From JBDKVA01 sp039679375 (GTDB lineage: Bacteria > Bacillota > Clostridia > Acetivibrionales > DTU013): 24,952 nt of DNA. The notes under the pieces are model-generated. The model saw only the letters and a program-made list of their open reading frames with translations. It made no database searches and was not told where the DNA came from. Position 1 is the stretch's first letter. Each line of letters opens with the position of its first letter. Made by a program: the position numbers and the translations under genes. Of this stretch, positions 1 through 8,700 are shown in pieces. Where the stretch lies: NCBI GenBank assembly GCA_039679375.1, contig JBDKVA010000155.1, positions 1-24,952 of the forward strand, read 5' to 3'.

Positions 1-3000
1 TGCGTCATGCCTGGATTGCTCAAGTGTTTGAGGAAATCCTCCAGGTCCTTTATTGCCTGGTCTTTTTTTTTAATATCAAGCTTATGCTCAGCCTGGCTAA
101 GGCTATTGGTAAGCTGCGGCATTAGCGGGCCTTTGAGGCTGCCTTCTTTGTCGAATATGTCGATCAGGCTGGCGATGGATTGGATCGTTGGATACTTAAC
201 GCTGAACACTACATTATAATCCCTTGTCGTTATTCCATCCTCTGCAGTTACTCTGACAACAGTAGTTCCCGGCAATTCCGCAGCCGGCATAATTGTTACG
301 GAAGCATTATAATCAATAGCAGAAGCTGTTGTAACAGGAATCGGTGCTGTCATGGACGGCACTTCAATGAAATACTCAAGCTTTTCAGGCGCAAAGCCTT
401 CTATTGTCTGATCGCCTATGCTGAGATCAGACAGCGAGGCATCGGTATTCAAAGTAGGCCTTGAGGGCTGCAGTACAATTGCGTCATGCAATCCTATGTT
501 ATATCCTGTTGACGCTGCATTTTTACCGGTTACGGCAAAGGCCAGACTATGTTTTCCCTTGGCAAGCTCTGCTATTCCATAATTCACATCAGCTGCCAGC
601 ACTGACATAGACGAATACATATACTGGTCATAATCATTACCCAGCTGCACTCCATCCAGCATTAGTTTTACAGTTCCACCATTTATCGAAGTAATGTAAT
701 TTGTCAGTATGGTATATCCAACTGATGGCCTGAAGGTTTCAAATTCCAATTCCACATAATCATCTTCTGCATTGGCTTTATATATTTTACCCTTATCAAG
801 GTAAGTCTCAGTACTAAACACATCGCCACTGCTGGCCATTTCAGGGAGAAGCGAATGTATTGGATATATATATTGATTGGCTCCAATGTTTCCCCAGTTG
901 CTATCGTGTATATAGTCCACAGGTGATGGCGCCGCAGATTCAATCAATACCGAAGACACCTCTTCGGTAAACGGGAAGAGATACCGTGCCCCAAAGGAAA
1001 GAAAATTGGCGGAATTAATATTCATCTGCATACTTAAAGGCAATGTGAATGAATTTTCAGCATATCCCGTTGTACCTGATGTAGACCTGATAAAAGTGGC
1101 ATTACTAGATTCATCCAGCACCCAGGCAAATAGAGCCGAGTCTTCATCGGCAGCTGCGGTCCTGTCAAACGTCGGCTTTGTTGTCAGCTCGTAAGTCAGC
1201 TTGAATACTTCCCACTTATTCATGGGGAAGGGTATTATCACTCCCTCTTCAAGCTGCTCAGGGGTGACCTCCAGCACAGTATCCCTGTCTGGATCAACAG
1301 TCCAGTTCGGATTGGCAGCATCGGGGGAAAGCACATGTGAAATTCGCAAATTAATTGCCTCAGGTTTCACGAAATCAGATGAAATAGTATCGCTGAACCT
1401 CACCTGATTCAGATTCTCGCCTGTCACCTGTACAAATGTCGAGAATTTCAATGTTGTGTTGGGTTCCGGTACTCCATCATAAATTTTAACAACCTGCATA
1501 TAGGCTTTGCGCTGATAATATCCCCACATGTCCATATAGCTTTGAAGAGCAGACCCAAACCTCTGCATAAGAGTATTTATATCAACGCCTGCTTTATATA
1601 GATATACCATGGCTATGAAGCTTTGATAAAGGCAATGGTAATCATGGGAGATCCTTTTATTATTAAGGTTTATGGGATTTTCCGATCCGTTATAATACCA
1701 GCGCCCATCCGTTTCAAGCTCCCTGGTCATATACCACAGCAGTCCTCTTGCATACTCCAGCATTTGTTTTTTCAATGTTTCATCCGTTTCGTAGTAGGCA
1801 ACCTTTGCAACAGCCCCAGCAACAAACGCAACTATATTATCAGTAGCATCATTGACAGGATTGCCTAAAGAAAGGCCTGATGGGTTATACTCAGTCCAGT
1901 AATAGGTTTCATTGTTCCACACCCCTTTATGAAAACCGTATCGTGGTATCTGGTTGTAGACAAATTCCTTTGCCATTCTAAGGTAATCCGTATCTCCATA
2001 TACTTGATACGAGTTTACCAGAGTTGATGCTATTAAACTGTTTATATGGTGATCAGGCTCATGCAGGCTCCATGTATAACCATAGCCGTCCGTCCAGTTC
2101 CAATCAAACAGGTAGTCCCAACCGCCGTACCATTCAGGATGAGGCGTATATTCCGATGGAAAATAGGTTGATGCAAAAAGGTTGGAACCTTCAGAAGTCC
2201 ACTGGGACATCTTAAGAAATTCGAGCAGCTCCTCAGCACGTGTACGGAAGGCTGTTTCTCCCGTCAATATGTATGAAGGATTATACTGCAGTAAGTAATC
2301 TTGCATTCTTCGCGGATAATACTTATTGCTATAACTCTGCCATGCTCCGACAAATGGCTGATACTGTATATCACCAGCTTTAGCAAGAGGTATAGACGGG
2401 TCGACAGTCACACCGATACTGCTGCTCAGTACAGGCAACTGGTCGTCTCTGTCTTTAATCCACTGCGGAAGAGTAAATTTAATATAATCCGCCTCTCCTT
2501 CAATAGACCCAAAGAAGAAATCCTTAAATATGCTTTGAGACCATACTGTTGATGTTGGACGGTTTAAATCTGTTTCCGGCATTCTTGACCAGAATTCTAC
2601 AGGGGGCAGCTGCTCATTTATATCTTCAACTTCTGTTACCGGAATGACTTCGCCGTCACAGTTTATGAGCGCGGGACCAATCGCAACATTATCAAACCAT
2701 ACTTTTCCGCAGCCATCCTCCAGGCCAAGCTGAAGCATACATTTGACAGCGTCGTCCGGAGGAAACTGTCTTAAAGAAAGTACAGACCAGTCCTCCGCAG
2801 GGGCAGCTGCAATTTCGGAAGAGCCGAGCAACGTACCCTCCAGGTTAAACCAATATGACTTCAAATATGGTATACCGCTCATGTTTTCTGTCTTATACCA
2901 GCATTTTATATCATGTGCTTTAACCGCATCAACCTTTATTTCCTTCTGACTAATATATGCGGCGTCGTCAATTCCACTTACGGCAAGGCTAACTGATTTA

Positions 3001-4655
3001 TCTCCCGAATATTTGATACTGCTGTCCCAATCGAGACTTCCATCAGTGCCGTCATTGTTAAATACCCATGATTCAGGGCTTTCCGTACCTTCCTCAAAAT
3101 CCGCGTTTAAAATGCCGTCGTGCCCCGGACCGGGTCCGCAGGATATATCAATTCCCTTCAAATAAACATCATCGAACCAGACGTTTCCGGCAGCTTTCCT
3201 TGACTGCACGGAGATATATGCCAGGCTTGCGTTTACTGGCGATGTAACATTCAGCTTTAATTTGGTCCAGTCTGCCGCGCCTTTAATACCGTTCATTGGC
3301 ACAGAAGAAATAAACACCTTTTCAGACGTATACCAGGTGATAGTTATATACGGCTGGACCTGCGCATTGTCGGCACGATAAAAGGCACTCAGACTATATG
3401 TGGATTCCGGCTTAATCGTTATGTACTGCTGGTAAATAATTGCTCTGTCGGTTGCAGTTGAAGTAATAAGTCTGATTGACTTTTGCCCATCATGCATGAT
3501 GGAAGCGTCCCAGGCCCAAGAACCCCCTGTTTCCGCATTTGTGAAGGACCAGCTGTCCGGCTGGGTTACACCGCTTTCAAAGCCCGTGTTATCCGCAAGG
3601 TTGGATGTTGGAAGAAGTTTAACCAATCCGACATCGTCGAACCAGACGTTTCCGGCGGCGCTTCTTGACTGGACAGATATATATGCCAGGCTTGCGTTTA
3701 CTGGCGATGTAATATCCAGCCTTACCTTGGTCCATTCGTCCGCGCCTTTAATACCGTTCATTGCCGTAGAAGCAATATACACTTTTTCTGACGTATACCA
3801 GGTGATAGTTATATACGGCTGAACCTGCGCATTATCGGCACAGTAGAAAGCGCTCAGACTATACGTGGATTCCGGCTCAATCGCTATGTACTGCTGGTAG
3901 AAGTTGGCTCTGTCGGTTGCAGCTGAAGTAATCAGCCTGATTGACTTTTGGCCTTCATGCATGATGGAAGCGTCCCAGGCCCATGAGCCACCTGTTCCCG
4001 CATTTGTGAAGGACCAGCTGTCCGGCTGGGTTACACCGCTTTCAAAGCTCGTGTTATCCGCAAGGTTGGATGTTGGAAGAAGTTTAACCAATCCGACATC
4101 GTCGAACCAAATGTTTCCGGCGGCGCTTCTTGACTGGACAGAGATATATGCCAGGTTTGCGTTTACTGGCGATATAACGCTCAGCCTTACCTTGGTCCAG
4201 TCGGTCGCGCCTTTAATACCGTTCATTGGCACAGAAGAAATAAACACCTTTTCAGACGTATACCAGGTGATAGTTATATACGGCTGGACCTGCGCATTGT
4301 CGGCACGATAAAAGGCGCTCAGACTATATGTGGATTCCGGCTCAATTGTTAGGTACTGCTGGTAAAAGACAGCTCTGTCGGTTGCTGCTGAGGTAGCCAG
4401 CCTGACTGACTTTTGGCCTTCATGCATGATGGAAGCGTCCCAGGCCCATGAGCCCCCTGTCCCCGCATTTGTGAAGGACCAGTTGTCCGGCTGGGTTGTA
4501 CCGCTTTCAAAGCCAGGGTTTTGAACGAGGTTTGGCAGTTCTGTGTACGCAACGGTTTCTGCGGCCGCAACATTTCTGCCTGGCGACATAGCAAACAGCA
4601 TTGCCATGCAAAGTACTGAAGCCAGAATTTTTTTTAACTTACTTAGCTCTGACAT
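1..4655 (-). CDS. Giant secreted multi-CBM protein, probable polysaccharide-degrading enzyme (3' end outside window)
   Basis: The frame is open from an ATG at 4655 to the window edge (1551 codons, no stop). The start has AAAGGAG just upstream and a signal peptide (LKKILASVLCMAMLF, likely cut after AAA near residue 32). Residues about 38-187, 188-342 and 343-497 are three near-identical CBM4/9-like modules (NPGFESG opening, 'GNIWFDDV' close). A diverged fourth runs to about 665. Residues about 760-1055 are helical and aromatic-rich (WYGGWDYLFDWNW, HEPDHHIN), resembling the alpha/alpha toroids of polysaccharide lyases and glucuronyl hydrolases; I cannot assign a family. Beta-rich modules follow, then a galactose-binding-like module (about 1270-1395) and a cadherin/Ig-like domain (about 1398-1487). 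From about 1488 comes a FIMAH-like start (GPLMPQLTNSLSQAEHKL, QAIKDLEDFLKHL). Location downstream of a sugar importer supports extracellular glycan capture or cleavage. Catalytic function is inferred only. Confidence 0.85.
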   Translation of the reverse strand, partial: MSELSKLKKILASVLCMAMLFAMSPGRNVAAAETVAYTELPNLVQNPGFESGTTQPDNWSFTNAGTGGSWAWDASIMHEGQKSVRLATSAATDRAVFYQQYLTIEPESTYSLSAFYRADNAQVQPYITITWYTSEKVFISSVPMNGIKGATDWTKVRLSVISPVNANLAYISVQSRSAAGNIWFDDVGLVKLLPTSNLADNTSFESGVTQPDSWSFTNAGTGGSWAWDASIMHEGQKSIRLITSAATDRANFYQQYIAIEPESTYSLSAFYCADNAQVQPYITITWYTSEKVYIASTAMNGIKGADEWTKVRLDITSPVNASLAYISVQSRSAAGNVWFDDVGLVKLLPTSNLADNTGFESGVTQPDSWSFTNAETGGSWAWDASIMHDGQKSIRLITSTATDRAIIYQQYITIKPESTYSLSAFYRADNAQVQPYITITWYTSEKVFISSVPMNGIKGAADWTKLKLNVTSPVNASLAYISVQSRKAAGNVWFDDVYLKGIDISCGPGPGHDGILNADFEEGTESPESWVFNNDGTDGSLDWDSSIKYSGDKSVSLAVSGIDDAAYISQKEIKVDAVKAHDIKCWYKTENMSGIPYLKSYWFNLEGTLLGSSEIAAAPAEDWSVLSLRQFPPDDAVKCMLQLGLEDGCGKVWFDNVAIGPALINCDGEVIPVTEVEDINEQLPPVEFWSRMPETDLNRPTSTVWSQSIFKDFFFGSIEGEADYIKFTLPQWIKDRDDQLPVLSSSIGVTVDPSIPLAKAGDIQYQPFVGAWQSYSNKYYPRRMQDYLLQYNPSYILTGETAFRTRAEELLEFLKMSQWTSEGSNLFASTYFPSEYTPHPEWYGGWDYLFDWNWTDGYGYTWSLHEPDHHINSLIASTLVNSYQVYGDTDYLRMAKEFVYNQIPRYGFHKGVWNNETYYWTEYNPSGLSLGNPVNDATDNIVAFVAGAVAKVAYYETDETLKKQMLEYARGLLWYMTRELETDGRWYYNGSENPINLNNKRISHDYHCLYQSFIAMVYLYKAGVDINTLMQRFGSALQSYMDMWGYYQRKAYMQVVKIYDGVPEPNTTLKFSTFVQVTGENLNQVRFSDTISSDFVKPEAINLRISHVLSPDAANPNWTVDPDRDTVLEVTPEQLEEGVIIPFPMNKWEVFKLTYELTTKPTFDRTAAADEDSALFAWVLDESSNATFIRSTSGTTGYAENSFTLPLSMQMNINSANFLSFGARYLFPFTEEVSSVLIESAAPSPVDYIHDSNWGNIGANQYIYPIHSLLPEMASSGDVFSTETYLDKGKIYKANAEDDYVELEFETFRPSVGYTILTNYITSINGGTVKLMLDGVQLGNDYDQYMYSSMSVLAADVNYGIAELAKGKHSLAFAVTGKNAASTGYNIGLHDAIVLQPSRPTLNTDASLSDLSIGDQTIEGFAPEKLEYFIEVPSMTAPIPVTTASAIDYNASVTIMPAAELPGTTVVRVTAEDGITTRDYNVVFSVKYPTIQSIASLIDIFDKEGSLKGPLMPQLTNSLSQAEHKLDIKKKDQAIKDLEDFLKHLSNPGMT
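3166..3630 (-). repeat. Tandem CBM repeat unit R3
   Basis: Third 465-bp unit, in frame with R1 and R2 (offset 930 bp from R1). A 111-bp block (3276-3386) is identical to R1 (4206-4316). A further, clearly diverged CBM-like module follows towards 2660. Confidence 0.9.
3631..4095 (-). repeat. Tandem CBM repeat unit R2
   Basis: Middle 465-bp unit. It shares its upstream end (plus strand about 4010-4095) almost exactly with R3. In its centre (plus strand about 3741-3851) it carries many substitutions not found in R1 or R3, which are identical to each other there. Confidence 0.9.
4096..4560 (-). repeat. Tandem CBM repeat unit R1
   Basis: First (N-terminal) of three 465-bp in-frame tandem units (155 residues) in the giant secreted protein. 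The unit boundary is placed at the ACATCGTCGA motif, which recurs exactly 465 bp away. By eye R1 is about 90% identical to R2. The first 40 or so codons differ because R1 carries the junction to the signal peptide. Encoded signature residues are the NPGFESG, GGSWAWDASIMHEG and NIWFDDVG segments typical of CBM4/9-like beta-sandwiches. Confidence 0.9.
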
Positions 4656-4692
4656 AGTATCGCTCCTTTTCTGTATTTACTTTTTTAATCCG

Positions 4693-4793
4693 ATGTGGGC
4701 TGCCGCCCACAACCCAACGAATGTGCTTATTTCCGCGAATGATAAACTATTTTCTTGTTTTTTATTGCAGTTTCGCGGCAATAAGTTGCTAAA
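4693..4793 (-). repeat. 101-bp structured dispersed repeat, copy 1
   Basis: Read on the minus strand it starts TTTAGCAACTTATTGCC and ends GCCCACAT. It contains 15-bp inverted arms (4772-4786 against 4725-4739, two mismatches), an AT-rich loop with AAAAAACAAGAAAATAG, and a second 6-bp-stem hairpin GTGGGC/GCCCAC at 4695-4710. It matches 21951-22051 over its whole length with 10 substitutions and no gaps. It lies 38 bp upstream of the start of the giant CBM protein. Confidence 0.85.
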
Positions 4794-4827
4794 ATTGTTA
4801 TTTATATGCTCCGGTTATAAATACATA

Positions 4828-4867
4828 TACCAGACACGAAAGAAACAAGCTTCATTCGTGTCTGGTA
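4828..4867 (-). terminator. 13-bp-stem hairpin downstream of solute-binding protein 1
   Basis: TACCAGACACGAA at 4828-4840 pairs perfectly with TTCGTGTCTGGTA at 4855-4867 (14-nt loop), 21 bp beyond the stop codon of the solute-binding protein. On the minus strand the sequence after it is AT-rich but has no clean T-run. It is therefore either a weak terminator or an mRNA 3'-end stabilising hairpin that separates the importer transcript from the exoprotein gene. Confidence 0.5.
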
Positions 4868-4888
4868 CTGGTTCGGATAAAATCTGTT

Positions 4889-6565
4889 TTACTTATTAAA
4901 TCTATCGTACGCAGCCTGTACAACCTCAATAGCCTTTGAAAGGCCCATCTTCTCCAGTGTCGCGCAATACTGGGCATAGTATGTAAGCGGTTCGGCGCCT
5001 GTAATAAACTTAGCCTTCATCTGATCAACATATTTTTTGATATCTGTATAAGCAGTGTTGTAAATATCATTTTCTTCATCCGTAAATGTGAGAAATGCGG
5101 AAGGGAACGGTTTGACTTCGTAAGGAAAAAGCTTCTCAATGGATTGTTCGCCCTTTACTTTAAGCCCTGGGCTTGCGCCGCTTATAATCGGCATAAAGTT
5201 AATAGCATATATATTGCTGGGTCCGGCCTTATGATAATTGAACTCTGTAGCCGATAAGCTCCAGTCCTTCGGGATTAGCATTTTATAACCCGTATGCGTA
5301 TCATCCGTGTAATCCCATGTTTCTCCTCTGACGCCAAGCCAATTTGATATATTATTCAAGCCGGGCGCCACATCCTCTTCAGAATAAACTATATCAAACC
5401 AGCGCAGCAGGGACGCAACATCTTCATCATTGCATTTGTTTGTAATTACTATACCCGATCTGCTGACGCCTGCCCTGCCGTTAATCTTCTTTTTGGAAGT
5501 ATATTCGGACGTCAGGGGGGAGAAAAGTGAAAGCCCGTATTCGCCGTTCTTAAAGCTTTCTTCCGTAAGCATTGTGCCGTATGTGGTGACGGCGGTCTTG
5601 CCGGCCTTCGTCATGGCTGTTATCGTTGCGGCGTCAAGGGTGTAGAACTCGTTGTTTAGTATTTTTTCTTTATAAAGCTTATTGGCGAACTCAAGATAGC
5701 GGTAGTACTGCTCAGAAGTTCCATTGTAGAAAACTTTCCCCGTCCCGTCGTCTTGAAACTCAGAGGTAGTATAGTCGCCAAGCCCTGCAAGAATGGTACC
5801 TTCGAAGTGGACATTGAAGTGTTCAACCGAGTAGGGAAGTATGGCGGAGAACTCCCGGTCGCCGGCATTGGTTTCAGCAATAGCCTTAACCATAGTATAA
5901 AATTCATCTACTGTCTTTGGCTCCCCGGTGATTCCCGCCGCTTTCATAAAGTCTTCCCGGTAATAAAGGGTAGTCGCCGCGTTTGTGGCAGTCAGGCTGA
6001 TCTTCGGCAATGTATAAATAGCGCCGTTGCTCTCATGAAGACATTTCTCGGCAAGCGGTTCCTTTTGGAACCATTTAAGAAGATTTGGCATATATTCTTT
6101 GATGCCTTTTGAAATATCGATAAGCAAACCGCCCTTGATTCCGTAAGTCGTTATGTTTGTATTTCTGTTTAGATCCGTGACATCGGACATATAAACGTGC
6201 GGAAGGTCGGTTGCCGCTAAGGAGAGATTCATTTTAGTAATCCAATCGGCCTTTGGAATATTGGAAAACTCAAAATCAATGTTTGTTAAATTTTTCATGG
6301 CCTTAAAAAAGGATTGTTCCTCGCTGCTCCAGTCGCTGCCGTTAGGCTCTACCTGGTTCATCACCTTATAAACGACCTTTTCCTTTACAATAGGGTAGCC
6401 TGTTGCATTGAAGTTTGACGCAGCCTCAGGCTTTGTGTCCGGTGTGTCCGTACTTATGCCGTTTTTTGTGCTTGCGCTGCCTGATGCCGCGTTATCAGCC
6501 GAACATCCCGTAAGCTGCATAACAAGCATCAATACGCATAATACCAGTACTAACGTTCTTTTCAT
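4889..6565 (-). CDS. Extracellular solute-binding lipoprotein, LplA-like (carbohydrate ABC importer 1)
   Basis: 558 residues. The N-terminus is a lipoprotein signal (KRTLVLVLCVLMLVMQLTGC) with lipobox cysteine C21, followed by a Ser/Ala/Asp-rich linker, so the protein should be tethered outside the membrane. Length and the C-terminal helix (GLSKAIEVVQAAYDRFNK) match the large LplA/YtcQ-type substrate-binding proteins that feed oligosaccharides to LplB/LplC permeases. The start at 6565 has a GAGGGGG ribosome binding site. It is the third gene of cassette 1, after permeases B and C (104-bp gap), and is followed by a hairpin. Its substrate cannot be read from sequence; neighbouring exoenzymes suggest plant or bacterial polysaccharide fragments. 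Confidence 0.92.
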   Translation of the reverse strand: MKRTLVLVLCVLMLVMQLTGCSADNAASGSASTKNGISTDTPDTKPEAASNFNATGYPIVKEKVVYKVMNQVEPNGSDWSSEEQSFFKAMKNLTNIDFEFSNIPKADWITKMNLSLAATDLPHVYMSDVTDLNRNTNITTYGIKGGLLIDISKGIKEYMPNLLKWFQKEPLAEKCLHESNGAIYTLPKISLTATNAATTLYYREDFMKAAGITGEPKTVDEFYTMVKAIAETNAGDREFSAILPYSVEHFNVHFEGTILAGLGDYTTSEFQDDGTGKVFYNGTSEQYYRYLEFANKLYKEKILNNEFYTLDAATITAMTKAGKTAVTTYGTMLTEESFKNGEYGLSLFSPLTSEYTSKKKINGRAGVSRSGIVITNKCNDEDVASLLRWFDIVYSEEDVAPGLNNISNWLGVRGETWDYTDDTHTGYKMLIPKDWSLSATEFNYHKAGPSNIYAINFMPIISGASPGLKVKGEQSIEKLFPYEVKPFPSAFLTFTDEENDIYNTAYTDIKKYVDQMKAKFITGAEPLTYYAQYCATLEKMGLSKAIEVVQAAYDRFNK

Positions 6566-6669
6566 TTTTGTACCCCCTCTTTAATATAAGTTTATTCTAA
6601 CGGTTAATACCGTTCGAATCGAGTAGGACCGGCGAGTAGATCTACATATCCCGGTTTGCATAAGTAAGG

Positions 6670-7578
6670 TTAACCCTTCAGTGACCCGAGCATGACGCCT
6701 TTATCAAAGTATTTTTGCAAAAACGGATATGCTGCCATTACAGGCACGCTGGAAATTACAATCACACAATATCGGATGAGCGATGCAAGCTTTACCTGTA
6801 ACGCTTGCATATCCTCACCCATAAGGTCCTGTCCTGATGCAACCATCGCTGACTTCATTTGCTGTTCGATCAGGATTTCACGCAAAACCAGCTGAAGCGG
6901 CACTTTCGAACGGTCAGTCAAATAAATCAGGCCGTCAAACCATGAGTTCCAATGCGCCACACCGTAATACAGCGTTAAAACTCCGATAAGCGCCTTTGAC
7001 AGCGGCAATACCACCATAAAAAAGACGCCGGACTTTGAACATCCGTCTATAATCGCAGCTTCTTCAAGTTCGCCGGGTACACCGTTTGCGAAAAATGTCC
7101 TCGAAATGATAAGATTATATGTATTTACCGCGCTTGTTACAAGAAGTACACACCATTTATTAAATAATCCAAGGCTCTTCACTATTAGATATGTCGGAAT
7201 CATACCGCCCGAAAAGTACATTGTGAACAGCATTAAAAACATTATAATGTTTTTTCCGACAAGATCCCTGCGCGACAGCGCATATGCGGCCGGAAGCGTA
7301 CATGCCAGATTCAGCAGGGTACCGGCTATAGTGTAAAACAGGGTGTTTCTATACCCGATCATAATTTCACTATCCCGGAACACCCGTCTGTAGCCCTCTA
7401 TGTTAAACCCCTTTGGGAAAAGCCAGACCTTGCCAGTACTTACGAGATCAGGGTCGCTGAATGATGATGATATAATATATATCAATGGATACAACACAAT
7501 GACCATGATTAATGTTACAAAAATCATGTTAATAATATTGAATATTTTATCCCTACCCGTTTTATTTATTGACGTCAT
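6670..7578 (-). CDS. Carbohydrate ABC transporter permease, LplC/YtcP-like (importer 1)
   Basis: 302 residues, the usual length for the family. It is a six-helix MalG-type inner-membrane permease. The cytoplasmic EAA loop that docks the ATPase is visible at about residues 170-195 (ELEEAAIIDGCSKSG, ending in LPL). The C-terminus YPFLQKYFDKGVMLGSLKG is the family hallmark. It starts at 7578 with an AGGAAAGG ribosome binding site, 21 bp after the stop of permease B, so the two are co-transcribed. No ATPase gene is in the window; these importers commonly share an MsmX-type ATPase (family knowledge). Confidence 0.95.
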   Translation of the reverse strand: MTSINKTGRDKIFNIINMIFVTLIMVIVLYPLIYIISSSFSDPDLVSTGKVWLFPKGFNIEGYRRVFRDSEIMIGYRNTLFYTIAGTLLNLACTLPAAYALSRRDLVGKNIIMFLMLFTMYFSGGMIPTYLIVKSLGLFNKWCVLLVTSAVNTYNLIISRTFFANGVPGELEEAAIIDGCSKSGVFFMVVLPLSKALIGVLTLYYGVAHWNSWFDGLIYLTDRSKVPLQLVLREILIEQQMKSAMVASGQDLMGEDMQALQVKLASLIRYCVIVISSVPVMAAYPFLQKYFDKGVMLGSLKG

Positions 7579-7599
7579 TAATTTTTACCTTTCCTTTCG

Positions 7600-8550
7600 T
7601 CAAAACAGGCTCGTTTCACCGAACTTGCGTGTTATTCCGTTTACTATCATAAGAAGTATAAAATTTGCAGCGTTATTAAATAAGCCTATCGCCGCCGAGA
7701 AGCTGAATTCGGCCTGAAGCAGGCCGCGGCGGTAGACATATGTTGAAATTACATCAGCGACGTCCATTATTAGATCGTTTTGCATAAGCAATACTTTTTC
7801 AAAGCCGATATTCATTATATTTCCCGCATTCAATATTAAGAGAATAGTCATTATCGGAATAAGAACAGGTATATTTATATACCAGATTCTCTGAATTCTT
7901 GAAGCACCGTCAATAATTGCCGCTTCATGCTGTTCAGGATCGACCGCCGATAGCGCTGCAAGGTATATAATCGCATCCCAGCCCGTATTCTGCCAGATAC
8001 CCGACCATACGTATATATGCCTGAACAGCCCTGGATTTGTCATGAAGCTCTGCACTTCCATTCCGAGAAGCCTGAGCATCTGGTTTACAATACCGTAAGT
8101 CGGTGAAAGAACTATTACAATCGTACCAACAAGCACAACCGTTGAAATAAAGTGCGGCGCGTAAGTAACTGTCTGAACAAATTTTTTATATTTATAATTC
8201 TTTACTTCATTTAACATAAGGGCAAGGATTATGGGTATCGGGAAGCCTGCGATAAGGGAATAAACCGAAAGTACAAGCGTATTTTTCAAAAGCGGCCAGA
8301 AATAATATGACGAGAAGAAACTGTTAAAATATTTAAGACCCACCCACTTGCTTCCCCAAAAACCTAAAGCGCCGTTAAAATCCTTAAACGCTATTTGCAA
8401 TCCGTATAAAGGACCGTATTTAAAAATGATGTAATATACGATCGCCGGCAGAAGAAAGAGATACATTTCATAATTCACAGTAATCCGTTTCCACAGTGAT
8501 TTATTTGTAACATCACGTGGGCTAACTGCTTTAGCTGGAGTTATCATCAT
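7600..8550 (-). CDS. Carbohydrate ABC transporter permease, LplB/YteP-like (importer 1)
   Basis: 316 residues, MalF-type permease lacking the long periplasmic insert, as usual in the LplB group. Family features are the YEMYLFLLPAIVYYIIFKYGPLYG first helix, the EAA loop at about 203-228 (EQHEAAIIDGASRIQ), and the C-terminal TRKFGETSLF. Two consecutive ATG codons (8550, 8547) follow an AGGAAGGA ribosome binding site; the second has the better spacing. It is the first gene of cassette 1, with a sigma-A-like promoter about 60-90 bp upstream. Confidence 0.95.
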   Translation of the reverse strand: MMITPAKAVSPRDVTNKSLWKRITVNYEMYLFLLPAIVYYIIFKYGPLYGLQIAFKDFNGALGFWGSKWVGLKYFNSFFSSYYFWPLLKNTLVLSVYSLIAGFPIPIILALMLNEVKNYKYKKFVQTVTYAPHFISTVVLVGTIVIVLSPTYGIVNQMLRLLGMEVQSFMTNPGLFRHIYVWSGIWQNTGWDAIIYLAALSAVDPEQHEAAIIDGASRIQRIWYINIPVLIPIMTILLILNAGNIMNIGFEKVLLMQNDLIMDVADVISTYVYRRGLLQAEFSFSAAIGLFNNAANFILLMIVNGITRKFGETSLF

Positions 8551-8611
8551 CTGTCCTTCCTGTCTGATTATTTTTTCCGATTTGCTTGCTTCATTTCTGC
8601 TTCTTGACTTG

Positions 8612-8640
8612 ATTCTATATAACCACTACTGATTTGTAAA
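8612..8640 (-). promoter_or_regulatory. Sigma-A-type promoter for importer 1 cassette
   Basis: On the minus strand TTTACA (8635-8640) and TAGAAT (8612-8617) are separated by exactly 17 bp. They lie about 60 bp upstream of the permease B start, leaving a normal-length leader with a good ribosome binding site. Confidence 0.6.
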
Positions 8641-8700
8641 CTTAAGTCCTTTGCTGTTTGCTTTGAGTTTTTCAGCGTTTACTGTAAAGCGCTATATTCC

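Noticed and set aside
3166..4560. CRISPR or DNA-satellite explanation for the 465-bp repeats
   Set aside because: Units are long, in frame and encode CBM-like modules; there are no spacers.
4693..4793. Copy 1 of the 101-bp repeat as an intrinsic terminator
   Set aside because: The GC-rich hairpin is not followed by a T-run on either strand, and the other stem has a long 32-bp loop.
6599..6614. Small perfect hairpin AACGGT-TAAT-ACCGTT between permease C and the binding protein of importer 1
   Set aside because: Six-bp stem without T-run; may be chance, and I cannot tie it to a function.
8683..8696. TGTAAAGCGCTATA resembles a CcpA cre site upstream of importer 1
   Set aside because: The central CG of the cre consensus is replaced by GC and the right half does not match, so it is only a partial palindrome.
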